A DNA stretch of 64,000 nt from Streptomyces sp. ISL-43 (GCF_018614195.1 NZ_JAGGOT010000001.1:62001-126000); one strand, 5' to 3'; numbered from the stretch's first letter, positions 48,914 through 57,670 are shown. Notes: generated from the sequence alone by a model not told the origin. A program made the numbers and translations.

Positions 48914-49087
48914 TCAGCCCCGCGAGCTGGCGGTACCGGCACACATCGCGGTCGATCCCGGGCAGGACAGGCAGCCCATCGAGCCGACGGTGGAGACGGA
49001 CGCCAGCGAAGAATCGGTGGGCAGCGCATCGACCGTGAGCGAGATGTCCTCGGCGAACAGGTCGATGGCAATGTCCTCGTGATGCAC
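48914..49087 (-). CDS. RiPP precursor peptide D
   Basis: 57 residues, GTG 49087 behind a strong AAGGAG site six bases upstream. Leader IAIDLFAEDISLTVDALPTD, core SVSTVGSMGCLSCPGSTAM then CAGTASSRG. Three core cysteines, the most of the four, and the only core with methionines, Leu and Arg. Its shortness makes it easy to miss. Confidence 0.88.
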   Translation of the reverse strand: MHHEDIAIDLFAEDISLTVDALPTDSSLASVSTVGSMGCLSCPGSTAMCAGTASSRG

Positions 49088-49162
49088 CAAAAACTCCTTG
49101 TCGTGGTGGTTCGGGTCGGCCGCGCCCCGACTGGGCGCGGAGTCTGTGGGGCCCTTGAGGGC

Positions 49163-49936
49163 TCAGGCAGCCGGGCCGTCGAGCGGCGGGCGGCCCACGG
49201 CGAACGCCAGCAGCTGTGCCGTGCGGTAGCCGTCGAGCCCCAGCAGCGGCTTGAGGGCAGACGAGAGGAAGCCGGCGAAGATGCTGCCCACCAGGCCCTG
49301 GTCCAGGGCGGCGAGCCAGGCGGTGTGGGCGGCCGCTCCCGCTCGGGCCATGAGCAGGCGGTGGCCGTGCTCGCCGTGGCGGTCCAGGGAGGCCGCGAGG
49401 GAGCCGCAGACCAGCACGATGGCCGGGGCCCAAGCGAACTCCATCTGGAGGACCATGCTTTCGGCGGCTTCGCCCTCGGGGAGATCCGCGAGCCGGGAGA
49501 ACTCCCCGAGCTCGGGTTCATATCCATAGAGCCCGGTGGGGAGCCCGGTCACATTGCGCGCGGCGACCAGGAAGCCGAGCGGGCCGCCCGCATGGTGGTC
49601 AGGCCAGCTGAGGCTGTCGAACGACTGCGCCTGGTTCAGTACGGCGGCCAGCTCGTCAGCGGTCACCGGGGCCGGCGCGTACGTCCGTACGGCGACGCGG
49701 TCCCTGAGCAGCTCGTCCAGCGGCCGGGCTCCGGCGGCGGCCGGTGTCACCGGCACGCCCGGGGCGTCGGCCTCGAGGGATGGGGTCGCGAGTGCCGGAT
49801 CGGGCGCGTCGTTGTAGCGCCGCACGGCCGCTTGGTCAAGACGGCTGCGCACTTGGAGTTCCCGCATCACGTCGTTGTAGTCGAGCGGGCCGGACAGGGG
49901 TTCGGGGCGCTGCCAGGTTGCCGGACGCGGCGTCAT
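49163..49936 (-). CDS. SagB-type (nitroreductase-fold) azoline dehydrogenase 2
   Basis: FMN-dependent oxidase family protein of 257 residues that would oxidise azolines to azoles. Motifs: LLRDRVAVRTYAPAPVTADE near residue 75, AGGPLGFLVAARNVTGLPTG with YGYEP, and the C-terminal GLDGYRTAQLLAFAVGRPP (G.d....LAF.VG). ATG 49936 lies two bases after the upstream stop. Between its end and precursor D is a small 8-bp hairpin (49120-49140). Confidence 0.85.
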   Translation of the reverse strand: MTPRPATWQRPEPLSGPLDYNDVMRELQVRSRLDQAAVRRYNDAPDPALATPSLEADAPGVPVTPAAAGARPLDELLRDRVAVRTYAPAPVTADELAAVLNQAQSFDSLSWPDHHAGGPLGFLVAARNVTGLPTGLYGYEPELGEFSRLADLPEGEAAESMVLQMEFAWAPAIVLVCGSLAASLDRHGEHGHRLLMARAGAAAHTAWLAALDQGLVGSIFAGFLSSALKPLLGLDGYRTAQLLAFAVGRPPLDGPAA

Positions 49937-49938
49937 GG

Positions 49939-51648
49939 TCAGGACTCCTTCGCGACGGAGGGGTGAAGTGTCAGCACTCCGGTGATCGGTTCCGACTCCA
50001 GGTCGAGGTCGAGGACTTCGGCCAGGCCCAGGTCGTCCCACCGGTCGAGTGGTTGTGCCCGCAGGCCCAGTGAGCTCGCGACGTGGCACATCTGCGCCAG
50101 TGCCACGCCCGCGTCGAGGTGGACGACGCGCCAGGCGAACGCGGAGTACTTGGACGCGACCCGGGCCAGCGCGCCGGTGAGGACGATCGTCACCGGGGCG
50201 TCCTGGCCCCCTGCCACGGCGGGTTCGCCGTTCCGCTCGGAGAGCAGGGCCATCCGGTGGCCGGCCGTCTCGTACCCCCACACGCCGCTGGGCAGCCCCT
50301 CGACGTCCCGTACCAGCGCGTGGAGTTGGACCGACCCCAGGTTGCCTCCGGTAGGAGCCCAACGCTGGATGTCCTTGGCCGGCGCAGGGTCCTGCCGCAG
50401 GCCGGCGCCGCGCAGCAGGACCGAGGTCAGATGGCCGAGATCGACGCGGGAGACGAGGGGAGCGGAGCCGTCGCGCAGCGGGGTGAGCGGGGCGGTACCC
50501 GTGCCGGGCAGCGCCACCGTCAACGCGCTCGGCCACTGCTTGCTCTCCCTCTGCAGGACGATGTTCCCCGGCTTGTAGTGCATTTGGTGATCACGGGGAT
50601 TGAGCAGGCGGCGCGGGGGGAACGCGACCGACGTCTCGAAGGCGACCGCCAGCGGCACCCCGCCCTGGGCGAGCGTCGAACCGCCGTCGGTCCGCTCCGG
50701 TACGGGTGCCGTCACGTGGACCGACTGCTGCCAGGTGACGAGGTCGGTGCGCACCCGGCCGCGCAGGACGGGTGTCGATCCGACCCGGGCTATCAGTGCG
50801 GTGGCGTGGCTGACGATCAGCGCGGCCAGGACGAGTGGTTCCGGGTGCTCGCCGGTCGGCCGTTCGTCCGAGGGCGGCGCAGGCGTGCGCTGCCGCTCCG
50901 CTTCCCCGAACGACAGGGTGAAGGACTCGTCGATGTAGGGACCGACGTCAAGCGTCGGGCCGGTGACATGGACGGGCAGCAGGGGAACAGCGTGCTCCGC
51001 GCACCAGGAGCCGATCTGGCTCATGTCCTCGGCGCCAGTGTCGCTTCCGCCGATCGCCACCACCAGATCCAGCTGAGCGTCGCCGGACGGCTCGGGCGAC
51101 GCCCATACGTCCGCAGCGACACCCACAGCGGCAAGCTCGTCGCGCACCAGTGCGCAGATCGGGCCGTCCCCCGCCACGGCGACCCTTGCCCGGGTGAGCC
51201 GGCGGGCCGCCTCGAAGGCGCTGATGTTCACGCGGGTGGAGTCCAGGTTCCGCGACAGGTACCTCGCGACCGGCCCGTCCCCGTCGAAACTCCCGGCGCC
51301 ATCGGCCGTCGCGTCCGGGTCCTGCGGCGCGCCTTCTTCGAGCAGCCCGCAGGTGTAGAGCAGAGCCCGCGCCTGTTCGACGTGCTCGACGCGGACGTCG
51401 GCGGCCGCCGCGACGGCGGACACCTCGCGCGTCCCGTCGAAGAGCGGAAGGAGCTTCGGGATCAGCTCGCGGGTCGCGGCGCCGCGGAGCACCTGGCGGC
51501 CTGCGGCTCCCTCGACGAGGATGCCGTCCGGGAGCGGCACCGTGACCAGCCCGCGGCACAGCGCGGGCCGTCGCGGGACCCGGAACTGCGGGTCCGTCAC
51601 CACCGCCCGGTGCATGTCCCGGGCGGAGAGCAGTTTGCTGTCGACCAT
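49939..51648 (-). CDS. Cyclodehydratase-like N-terminus fused to SagB-type dehydrogenase
   Basis: Protein of 569 residues. About 15-110 resembles the RRE/winged-helix part of TOMM cyclodehydratase C proteins (FDGTREVSAVAAAADVRVEH). About 145-260 is an E1-like Rossmann region (RARVAVAGDGPICALVRDEL). From about 320 on it is a SagB-type dehydrogenase (MHYKPGNIVLQRES, RWAPTGGNLGSVQLHALV, GVWGYE, HLDAGVALAQMCHVASSLGL). The fusion links leader binding to azoline oxidation. ATG 51648 follows GAGGAAAG. Confidence 0.85.
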   Translation of the reverse strand: MVDSKLLSARDMHRAVVTDPQFRVPRRPALCRGLVTVPLPDGILVEGAAGRQVLRGAATRELIPKLLPLFDGTREVSAVAAAADVRVEHVEQARALLYTCGLLEEGAPQDPDATADGAGSFDGDGPVARYLSRNLDSTRVNISAFEAARRLTRARVAVAGDGPICALVRDELAAVGVAADVWASPEPSGDAQLDLVVAIGGSDTGAEDMSQIGSWCAEHAVPLLPVHVTGPTLDVGPYIDESFTLSFGEAERQRTPAPPSDERPTGEHPEPLVLAALIVSHATALIARVGSTPVLRGRVRTDLVTWQQSVHVTAPVPERTDGGSTLAQGGVPLAVAFETSVAFPPRRLLNPRDHQMHYKPGNIVLQRESKQWPSALTVALPGTGTAPLTPLRDGSAPLVSRVDLGHLTSVLLRGAGLRQDPAPAKDIQRWAPTGGNLGSVQLHALVRDVEGLPSGVWGYETAGHRMALLSERNGEPAVAGGQDAPVTIVLTGALARVASKYSAFAWRVVHLDAGVALAQMCHVASSLGLRAQPLDRWDDLGLAEVLDLDLESEPITGVLTLHPSVAKES

Positions 51649-51657
51649 GGTCTTTCC

Positions 51658-52386
51658 TCAGTCACGGGCGAGGAGCGCGGGCGCGTCCTCACGCTCGGTT
51701 CCGGCCGGCCGCGAGCGGTCGGCCGTACGGGAATCCGCGTCGGCGGGAGGCAGCAGGCCGGAGAGGTCCTGGGCCAGGGCCTCCCAGCTGGGGCGCTCCT
51801 GGCCACTGCGGGGGCGGCAGCGGTCGCAGCCGTGGACGCCCACGACCCGGGCGTGGCTGATGTGCTGCTCCAGCAGATGCCAGTGGCGTACGCTGCCGGC
51901 GTCGTGGCAGCCCCCGTCGCGCTCCATTCCGTGTAGCAGCTGCAGGGCCGCGCCGGCGGCCATCGCGGTGTGCTGGGGCAGGAATCCTCCCGGGCCGGCG
52001 GTGGGGTGCGCGTCGTAGTGGGCGTGGAGGGCCGCCGTCAGTGTGCTGCCCTGTTCGTGCTGGGCACGGCGGCCTCGGAAGCACCGGTAGCAGGCTCCTT
52101 CCCCGGGCACCACCACGGGGCCGACGCGCAGCCTCGGGTGCTCGTTGACTACCGCGAACCAGGGGGTTCCCCAGTCGGCGGACTGTGCGTCGAGCACCTC
52201 CGCGAGCGCCGGGACCTCCCGCCAGGAGACCAGCACCCGGATGTCGGCCACGGGCCAGCGTGCCGGGAATGCGAGGTCGGCGGCATCCTGCCCGGCGGTG
52301 ACCTCGATCGCGTCGTGGTGGCGGAGCATGCGCTCCGCGACGGCTTCGCCGAACTCGCCGACGGCGAGAACATGCACCTTCGTCAT
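51658..52386 (-). CDS. ThiF-like TOMM leader-binding partner (F-protein type)
   Basis: Ocin-ThiF-like protein of 242 residues that, in related TOMM systems, binds the precursor leader and activates the YcaO cyclodehydratase. Rossmann start VHVLAVGEFGEAVAERM; structural zinc cysteines in ACYRCFRGRR and HGCDRCRPR. ATG 52386 has GGAG about eleven bases upstream; an alternative GTG at 52425 overlaps the YcaO stop (GTGA) and would add 13 residues. Confidence 0.85.
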   Translation of the reverse strand: MTKVHVLAVGEFGEAVAERMLRHHDAIEVTAGQDAADLAFPARWPVADIRVLVSWREVPALAEVLDAQSADWGTPWFAVVNEHPRLRVGPVVVPGEGACYRCFRGRRAQHEQGSTLTAALHAHYDAHPTAGPGGFLPQHTAMAAGAALQLLHGMERDGGCHDAGSVRHWHLLEQHISHARVVGVHGCDRCRPRSGQERPSWEALAQDLSGLLPPADADSRTADRSRPAGTEREDAPALLARD

Positions 52387-52421
52387 GACTGGTTCATCTC
52401 CAGGAGGCGTGAGCGGGCGCA

Positions 52422-53756
52422 TCACGCGAACGGCTGCGGCAGCGGGTTGAGGTCCGGTTCGGCGTGCACGGGGTATCCCATGCGGGCCGGTGCCTCGTAG
52501 AGCCGGGGGTGTGCGAGATACCGGGCGCGGTGGGTGAAGGACAGCGGCATCAGGCCCGGTACCAGTACGCGGACCACGCGGAAGCCGACGTCGCGCGCCT
52601 CATCCGTCGTGCAGTCGACGGCCACCGCCTCGTATCCGGCCCGCGCGAGCATGTCGACCAGCAGCGCCAGGTCCTGGCCGCTGTCCCCGCTGGACAGGTG
52701 GGGCAGCTCGCTGAACGGCGTCCGCGCCTCCCCCTTGAGGAGGAAGTCGAAGTCTCCGAGCCGGTCGGGGCTCCCCATGTAGGACGCGCCGTGGAAGACG
52801 TGCTGGAAGTCGTCGACCGAGTCGGGCATCGGCCGGTTGACCTGCATGGCGATCCGCGAGGACGCCGACTCCCTGATGATCTTGGCCACGGAATCGGCCG
52901 GGTCCAGGCTCGTGTTGCACATGACCATCTGTCCCAGCACCTCGTTGTGCGGGGACAGGTCGACCGAGTAGACGGTCGGGATGCCGAGGTCTGTGGTCGC
53001 GTCGAAGAAGACGGTGTCCACCAGGCTGTCGCGGGACTTCTTGAGGAACGGCTCCAGAGCGGCCGGCACCTCGTCGAAGTCGATACGCGGCAGGGCGAGG
53101 CGCTGGTACCAGGTCAGTGCGATCGCGTCGCGTTCCACCACTTCGCACAGTCCGTTGATCAAGGCCTGTGCGAGGTCGGTGTGCGTGGCGCAGCCGGTGG
53201 AGATGGGGTTCCAGCCCCGCTCGCCCACCGACTGGGGCGGGATGTGCATCCACACCTGGACCGCGGGGACCCACTTCGGCTCTCGCCGGGTCAAGGACCA
53301 GCCCCGAACCCAGCGCATGGGAGCGCGGGTGTCGACGTCCACGGTGAGCGCCTTCGGGTGGTCGAGCTCCGCGGGTGAGCAGCGGGGGAAGCTCTCGAGG
53401 TCGAGGGCCTGCGATCCCAACTCCTGCGCTGTCGCCCAGATGATCTCCTCAGGGCGTACGACGCACATGGAGTAGCGCTCCAGCGCCTCGGCCACGCTCA
53501 GCAGGGCAGCCCGCTGCGGATCAGGGGCGCCGCCGGCGCCGTCCATCTCCCCGCGTACGTCCCGACCGCCCACGGAGTGGGCCACGTTGGGGACGACCGG
53601 GGTCAGGTTCCCCAGCGACGCCGTCGAGATGGGGAAGCGTGCGTCGCCGTGCTGATTGGGCAGCCGGTGGGTCCGCTCGACCAGTCCGTACGGCCCGACG
53701 AGTGCGTCGAGGTCCTTGAGCCGACCGAGGCCGGCCTGCAATGCGCCAGAAGTCAT
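52422..53756 (-). CDS. YcaO cyclodehydratase
   Basis: ATP-dependent enzyme of 444 residues that cyclises Cys (and perhaps Ser/Thr) of the core to azolines. YcaO features: AALLSVAEALERYS (ATP/Mg site helix with Glu), GCATHTDLAQALINGLCEVVERDAI, RESASSRIA, and a Pro-rich C-terminal end (LNPLPQPFA) typical of azoline-forming YcaOs. ATG 53756 overlaps the permease stop by four bases. Confidence 0.92.
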   Translation of the reverse strand: MTSGALQAGLGRLKDLDALVGPYGLVERTHRLPNQHGDARFPISTASLGNLTPVVPNVAHSVGGRDVRGEMDGAGGAPDPQRAALLSVAEALERYSMCVVRPEEIIWATAQELGSQALDLESFPRCSPAELDHPKALTVDVDTRAPMRWVRGWSLTRREPKWVPAVQVWMHIPPQSVGERGWNPISTGCATHTDLAQALINGLCEVVERDAIALTWYQRLALPRIDFDEVPAALEPFLKKSRDSLVDTVFFDATTDLGIPTVYSVDLSPHNEVLGQMVMCNTSLDPADSVAKIIRESASSRIAMQVNRPMPDSVDDFQHVFHGASYMGSPDRLGDFDFLLKGEARTPFSELPHLSSGDSGQDLALLVDMLARAGYEAVAVDCTTDEARDVGFRVVRVLVPGLMPLSFTHRARYLAHPRLYEAPARMGYPVHAEPDLNPLPQPFA

Positions 53757-54793
53757 CGTTCTTCTCCCTGGTCCCAGCGGAACAGACAGGCGGCAAGGCC
53801 GCCGAAGATCAGCGTCGCGATGGTCAGTACCAGCCAGTCGACGCCGAGGCCGTGCGTGGACGGCGCGCCGGTGAGCTGGTGGTTCAGTGCGTCCACCAGG
53901 TACGTGGTGGGTAGGGCGTCGGACAGAGTCCGCAAGGCGCCCGGGAGCATCTCCAACGGGATGAACAGCCCGCCGAGCAGAAGGACAAGGGGCATGAGGA
54001 CGGCCAGCAGGCCGTTGGCCACTTCGGGGTTGCGCAGTCGCGAGGCGGCGAGGTAGCCAAAGGCGAAGAGCATCAGCGCCCCGAGCATGCCGGTCGCGAA
54101 CAGCAGCACCGTCCCTGTGGCGGAGAGGAAGCCGAGCGACACGGCGACCGCTCCCAGCAGGATCAGCTGGCCGGCGACCAGTGCCAGTCGCACGGGTGCC
54201 TGCGCGACGACGAAGGTGAGCCGGCGCAGCGGCGTGGTGCCGAGCAGCCGCAGGGTGCCCCGCTGGCGCAGGGCGATGAGCGGCGTGGCCGTACCAAAGA
54301 ACGCCACCGACATCAGGGCCATCACGAGCGCCGTCGGCAAGGAGGCCTTGACGGGATCGAAGGGCTGACCGCCGTCCGGGGTGCGGAAGGCGGCCCGCGA
54401 CGGGCTGATACCGCTGTCGTCGAGCACCTCGCGCAGGGTCCGCATGGCGCCGAACTTCGCCGAGTCGAGGGTGACGGTGGCACGGCCGTCGGTCGCCTGG
54501 ACGATCGCGTCGTATCCGCCCAACTGCGTCGGGCCGGCCTCACCGGACCACGGTTCGGCCGAGAAGCCGTCCTCGGCCGCGATCCGTTCGAGGATCTGCT
54601 GCTGTACGGGCGACGCGACGACCGCCACGCGGTAGGAACCGCCGGTGTTCAGGTGGCCGAAGCCGAGGAACATCCCGAGGAAGAGCAACGGGAAGAACAC
54701 CACGAAGAAGAGGGTCTTGCCGTCTCTGTACAGCTCACGGGCATTGGCCGTGATCAGCTGTCGCAGTGCCGACGACGAGCTCGTCGAGCGCAT
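53753..54793 (-). CDS. ABC-2 type transporter permease
   Basis: Membrane component of 346 residues with an N-terminal helix, a large extracytoplasmic domain (about 50-165) and five C-terminal helices with the ABC-2 signature region (NGLLAVLMPLVLLLGGLFIP). Together with the upstream ATPase it likely exports the mature peptide and may give self-protection. ATG 54793 overlaps the ATPase stop by one base (TGATG). Confidence 0.9.
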   Translation of the reverse strand: MRSTSSSSALRQLITANARELYRDGKTLFFVVFFPLLFLGMFLGFGHLNTGGSYRVAVVASPVQQQILERIAAEDGFSAEPWSGEAGPTQLGGYDAIVQATDGRATVTLDSAKFGAMRTLREVLDDSGISPSRAAFRTPDGGQPFDPVKASLPTALVMALMSVAFFGTATPLIALRQRGTLRLLGTTPLRRLTFVVAQAPVRLALVAGQLILLGAVAVSLGFLSATGTVLLFATGMLGALMLFAFGYLAASRLRNPEVANGLLAVLMPLVLLLGGLFIPLEMLPGALRTLSDALPTTYLVDALNHQLTGAPSTHGLGVDWLVLTIATLIFGGLAACLFRWDQGEER

Positions 54794-55797
54794 CAGGATC
54801 CCTCCGGCGTTCGTATGACGTCCGCGGCACGTGTACCTGCACCGGTCGCCAGGGTTTCGAAGACCTCTTCCAGGCCTCCGCGTACGACGTCCAGTCCGCG
54901 CACCTGCAGTTCCTGGTCGGCGGCGATGCTGCGCAGCGTCTCGTCGGCGTCCCGGGTGCGGACCCGCACGGCGACCCTTCCGCCCTCGATCGGAGCTGCC
55001 TCGACGGCAGCGGTCGAGCTCAGGAGCCGGACGGACTCCAGGGACGCCGAGCCGTCGGCCGTGAAGGTCACCGTGCTCGTGTCCGCCAGTTGGGCGACGA
55101 GTGCCGCCGGGGTGTCGCACGCGGCGATCCGGCCGCCGACGATGACGGCCACGCGGTCGCAGAGCTCGGTGGCTTCCGTCATGTCATGTGTGGTCAGCAG
55201 GACGGTGCCGCCGCGCTCGCGATGCGCGCGCACCACGGCCCACAGGTTCTTGCGGGACTGCGGGTCGAGGCCGGCGGCCGGCTCGTCCAGGACGAGCACG
55301 TCCGGGCGGCCGACCACCGTCACCGCGAGCAGCAGCCTGCGCCGCTGTCCTCCGGACAGGGCCTGGACTCGGCGATAGGCTTCCTCGGCGAGCCCTACGT
55401 CGGCCAGTACCGCATCGACAACGGCCGGGTCGGGATAGAAGGATGCCCACAGTTGCACCGTTTCGTGCACCGTCAGATTCGGGAACAGGGCACCTTCCTG
55501 GGGCTGTACGGCGACCGACTGCCGGAATTCCTCAGTCCGTTCTGCCGGATCCATGCCGAGGATTCGTATCGTGCCCGCAGTAGGCTTGCGTAGCCCGACG
55601 AGGCATTCCAGCGTGGTGGTCTTTCCTGCCCCATTGGGACCCAGTAGACCGAACACCTCACCGGGACGGACTTGGAAACTCACCCCGTCGACCGCGTCTT
55701 TGGTGCCGTACCGCTTGCACAGCTCGCGGACGTCGACGACCGCGTCCGCGGGGCCGGACAGCGCTGGACTCTGTACATCGGACACGGAAATGAACAC
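54793..55797 (-). CDS. ABC transporter ATP-binding protein
   Basis: ATPase of about 334 residues, drug/antibiotic exporter (CcmA/DrrA) type: Walker A GPNGAGKTTT, signature LSGGQRRRL, Walker B DVLVLDEPAAGLDP, H-loop TTHD, and a C-terminal DUF4162-like domain. First gene of the biosynthetic operon. The first GTG (55797) sits directly on the AGAAGG site; GTG 55785 would be better spaced. Confidence 0.92.
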   Translation of the reverse strand: MFISVSDVQSPALSGPADAVVDVRELCKRYGTKDAVDGVSFQVRPGEVFGLLGPNGAGKTTTLECLVGLRKPTAGTIRILGMDPAERTEEFRQSVAVQPQEGALFPNLTVHETVQLWASFYPDPAVVDAVLADVGLAEEAYRRVQALSGGQRRRLLLAVTVVGRPDVLVLDEPAAGLDPQSRKNLWAVVRAHRERGGTVLLTTHDMTEATELCDRVAVIVGGRIAACDTPAALVAQLADTSTVTFTADGSASLESVRLLSSTAAVEAAPIEGGRVAVRVRTRDADETLRSIAADQELQVRGLDVVRGGLEEVFETLATGAGTRAADVIRTPEGS

Positions 55798-56197
55798 CCT
55801 TCTGACAAAAGGAACCGGCCAGGGAATGTGCGCACGTAGAAAGAAATCAGGGCACGCCTAAGACAGCAGTCTCCCTGGCCGGAAAACGCCGGACTGCAAC
55901 AACGCACGAAGAAACAACAGCGAAACGGAGGTTCCTGAATCCGCGCGAAAGCGGCGGATTAATCCTTCTACGTCTCGCGGCACACCATGAGCGGTAGCCG
56001 TAACTGGGCAGCCCAAACAGGCATAAGAATTTTCCTTCCCCCGTGAGCCGCACCGACGGGAACTGGTCACGCCCTCGTCAGCGGCTCGAACTTGACTATA
56101 TATCCGAAGACAGTCGGCCCAGAAATAGAATTTCACCCGCATTCATGCAGGCGGCGCATGAATGGGCCGGCCGGTTGCTTCCGTGGCCGGCACGCCC
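55798..56197. other. Promoter region of the RiPP operon
   Basis: About 400 bases upstream of the ABC ATPase gene and downstream of the LysR gene, clearly more AT-rich than the surroundings. It contains AATCCGC-N9-GCGGATT (about 55937-55959), a possible regulator site. No gene seen. Low GC would make it a natural Lsr2/LsrL target. Confidence 0.45.
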
Positions 56198-57070
56198 TCA
56201 GGCGGCCGCCTCGGCCGCCTCTGCGGCCTCTGCGGCCTCGTGGGCGGCAAGGATGAGCCGCCGTGTCAGCGGGTGCGCATCACGCTTGCGATACACCAGA
56301 TGGAGGGGCACCGGCGGCGCGCCCACCATCGGCACGAATGAGACACCTGGATGCTGATGCCGCCGGGCCGCCGCGTCCGGAAGAACGGCGATGCCCCGTC
56401 CGGCCGCGACCGCCTCCAAGGCCTCGTCGAGGTTCCCCACCTCGACCCCGACCCGCGGCCTGCACCGACGCGGCCACTCGTCGGGCGGGGTCGAGTCACT
56501 CACCGTATTGAGGACAAGGGGCAGTTCAGCAGCCTCGCCCCAAGGAATGCTGGCACGCGCCGCCCACGGCGTATCGCGCCCCACCGCCGCCACGCGCTCC
56601 TCGTGGAGCATCGTCGTGGCCGAGACGTCAGGGGCCGAGATCCTGCCCCAGACCAGCGCTACATCCGCGTCCCCGCGCTCCAGCTCCGCCATCGGGTCGT
56701 CGCGCCTGACGAACTCGACGCCCACTCCCGCGGCCCCTTCGAACCGAGCCGCGGCACGCTGCGCCCACGTGCCCGGCAGGCCCCACGCGAAGACGAGGCG
56801 CGGTCTGATCCGGGCCCCGTCCAGCCGCAGAGCGGCGTCGAGCCGCGGCAGCAGAACGGACAGCTCCCCGTAAAGACGCTCTCCTTCCTTTGACAGTTCC
56901 ACTCTCCGCGTCGTGCGGTTCAGCAAACGCGCACCCGCGTGCTCCTCCAGCACTTGCACCGTACGACTGAGTGTCGGCTGTGTAATGTTCAACTTATATG
57001 CCGCGCGAGTGAAACTGCGCTCCTCGGCGACGGTCAGAAATCCCCGTATGTGGTGCAGCTCAATCCCCAT
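56198..57070 (-). CDS. LysR-type transcriptional regulator
   Basis: Regulator of 290 residues. N-terminal winged HTH (HIRGFLTVAEERSFTRAAYK, with QPTLSRTVQVLEEHAGARLL), then a periplasmic-binding-like effector domain. The C-terminus ends in a short AAEAAEAAEAAA repeat. It lies directly upstream of the RiPP operon on the same strand and is the obvious local regulator; its effector is unknown. Confidence 0.9.
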   Translation of the reverse strand: MGIELHHIRGFLTVAEERSFTRAAYKLNITQPTLSRTVQVLEEHAGARLLNRTTRRVELSKEGERLYGELSVLLPRLDAALRLDGARIRPRLVFAWGLPGTWAQRAAARFEGAAGVGVEFVRRDDPMAELERGDADVALVWGRISAPDVSATTMLHEERVAAVGRDTPWAARASIPWGEAAELPLVLNTVSDSTPPDEWPRRCRPRVGVEVGNLDEALEAVAAGRGIAVLPDAAARRHQHPGVSFVPMVGAPPVPLHLVYRKRDAHPLTRRLILAAHEAAEAAEAAEAAA

Positions 57071-57284
57071 GACTCATGGATACCACTCGGCACTGACCAT
57101 GATCGCCAGCTGCGACCTGGGGTCATCGTGACCGCCGTCACCCCTGACGCCGATTGCGTCGCCTTTTTGGAAACCATTTTCCACGAACCGGATCCCGTTG
57201 AATTCAATTCAGCCATCCATGGCGCAAGTGGCCGAAACTAGTCATCTGATCCTCCTGGTGACCACCCTGGCCCCGCACGGGTCG

Positions 57285-57370
57285 AACGGCGTCGACGACC
57301 GCGTCAGGGACGCCCAAGATCAGCAGGCCGTGGTGGCGGTGCGGCGGGCGTCATGGGCAACTCGCCCCCA
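57285..57370 (-). pseudogene. Tyrosine recombinase relic (HxxR box)
   Basis: On the minus strand, VAHDARRTATTA (the HxxR catalytic box of tyrosine recombinases) is followed, after a one-base deletion, by LLILGVPDAVVDAV. Integrase similarity stops on both sides. Together with the relic at 38.9-39.0 kb it would rebuild one continuous integrase C-terminal region. Confidence 0.65.
57288..57314. repeat. 27-bp direct repeat, right copy, in integrase relic
   Basis: Counterpart of 38966-38992, two mismatches. Encodes GVPDAVVDA on the minus strand and marks the right junction of the cargo. Confidence 0.8.
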
Positions 57371-57555
57371 CGGTCCTCGTCAGTCGCAGCCCGCTGAAAG
57401 CGACCCTTGCCGCGCTCCGCGCCGAGGGCTGCACACCCGTCGCCGAGATCGCCGAGATCGCCGAAGGAACCGTATGCATCGAGAAGGCCCGGTCCCATGG
57501 GGCCACCACTCCCGTTCCCGCCCCACGGCAGACCGGAGCGCGGGCCATTGTTCGT

Positions 57556-57573
57556 GGTTGCAGTTCTGGTTGC
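57556..57573. repeat. Island end motif (right, cassette 1)
   Basis: GGTTGCAGTTCTGGTTGC, identical to the copy at 34200. It starts exactly 115 bases before the att repeat at 57671. Confidence 0.6.
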
Positions 57574-57670
57574 ATTCGCCCCCGTCCGGGACCGTCCGAG
57601 CGGAGGCCGGCAGAGTGCTCCGCCCCAGTCCAGGACGGGTACGGCCCTCGCCGGACGGGCATACGAACAT

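Larger units (their letters stand above)
34137..57670. mobile_element. Integrated cassette 1 (carries the RiPP locus)
   Basis: About 23.5 kb between two identical copies of the tRNA-Ser 3' end. It lacks an intact integrase and any recognisable replication or conjugation gene. Two tyrosine-recombinase relics lie inside (39.0 and 57.3 kb). It resembles a cis-mobilisable or decayed integrative element. Cargo: CoiA-like pseudogene, phosphatase, tRNA-synthetase operon, RiPP gene cluster. Confidence 0.85.
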
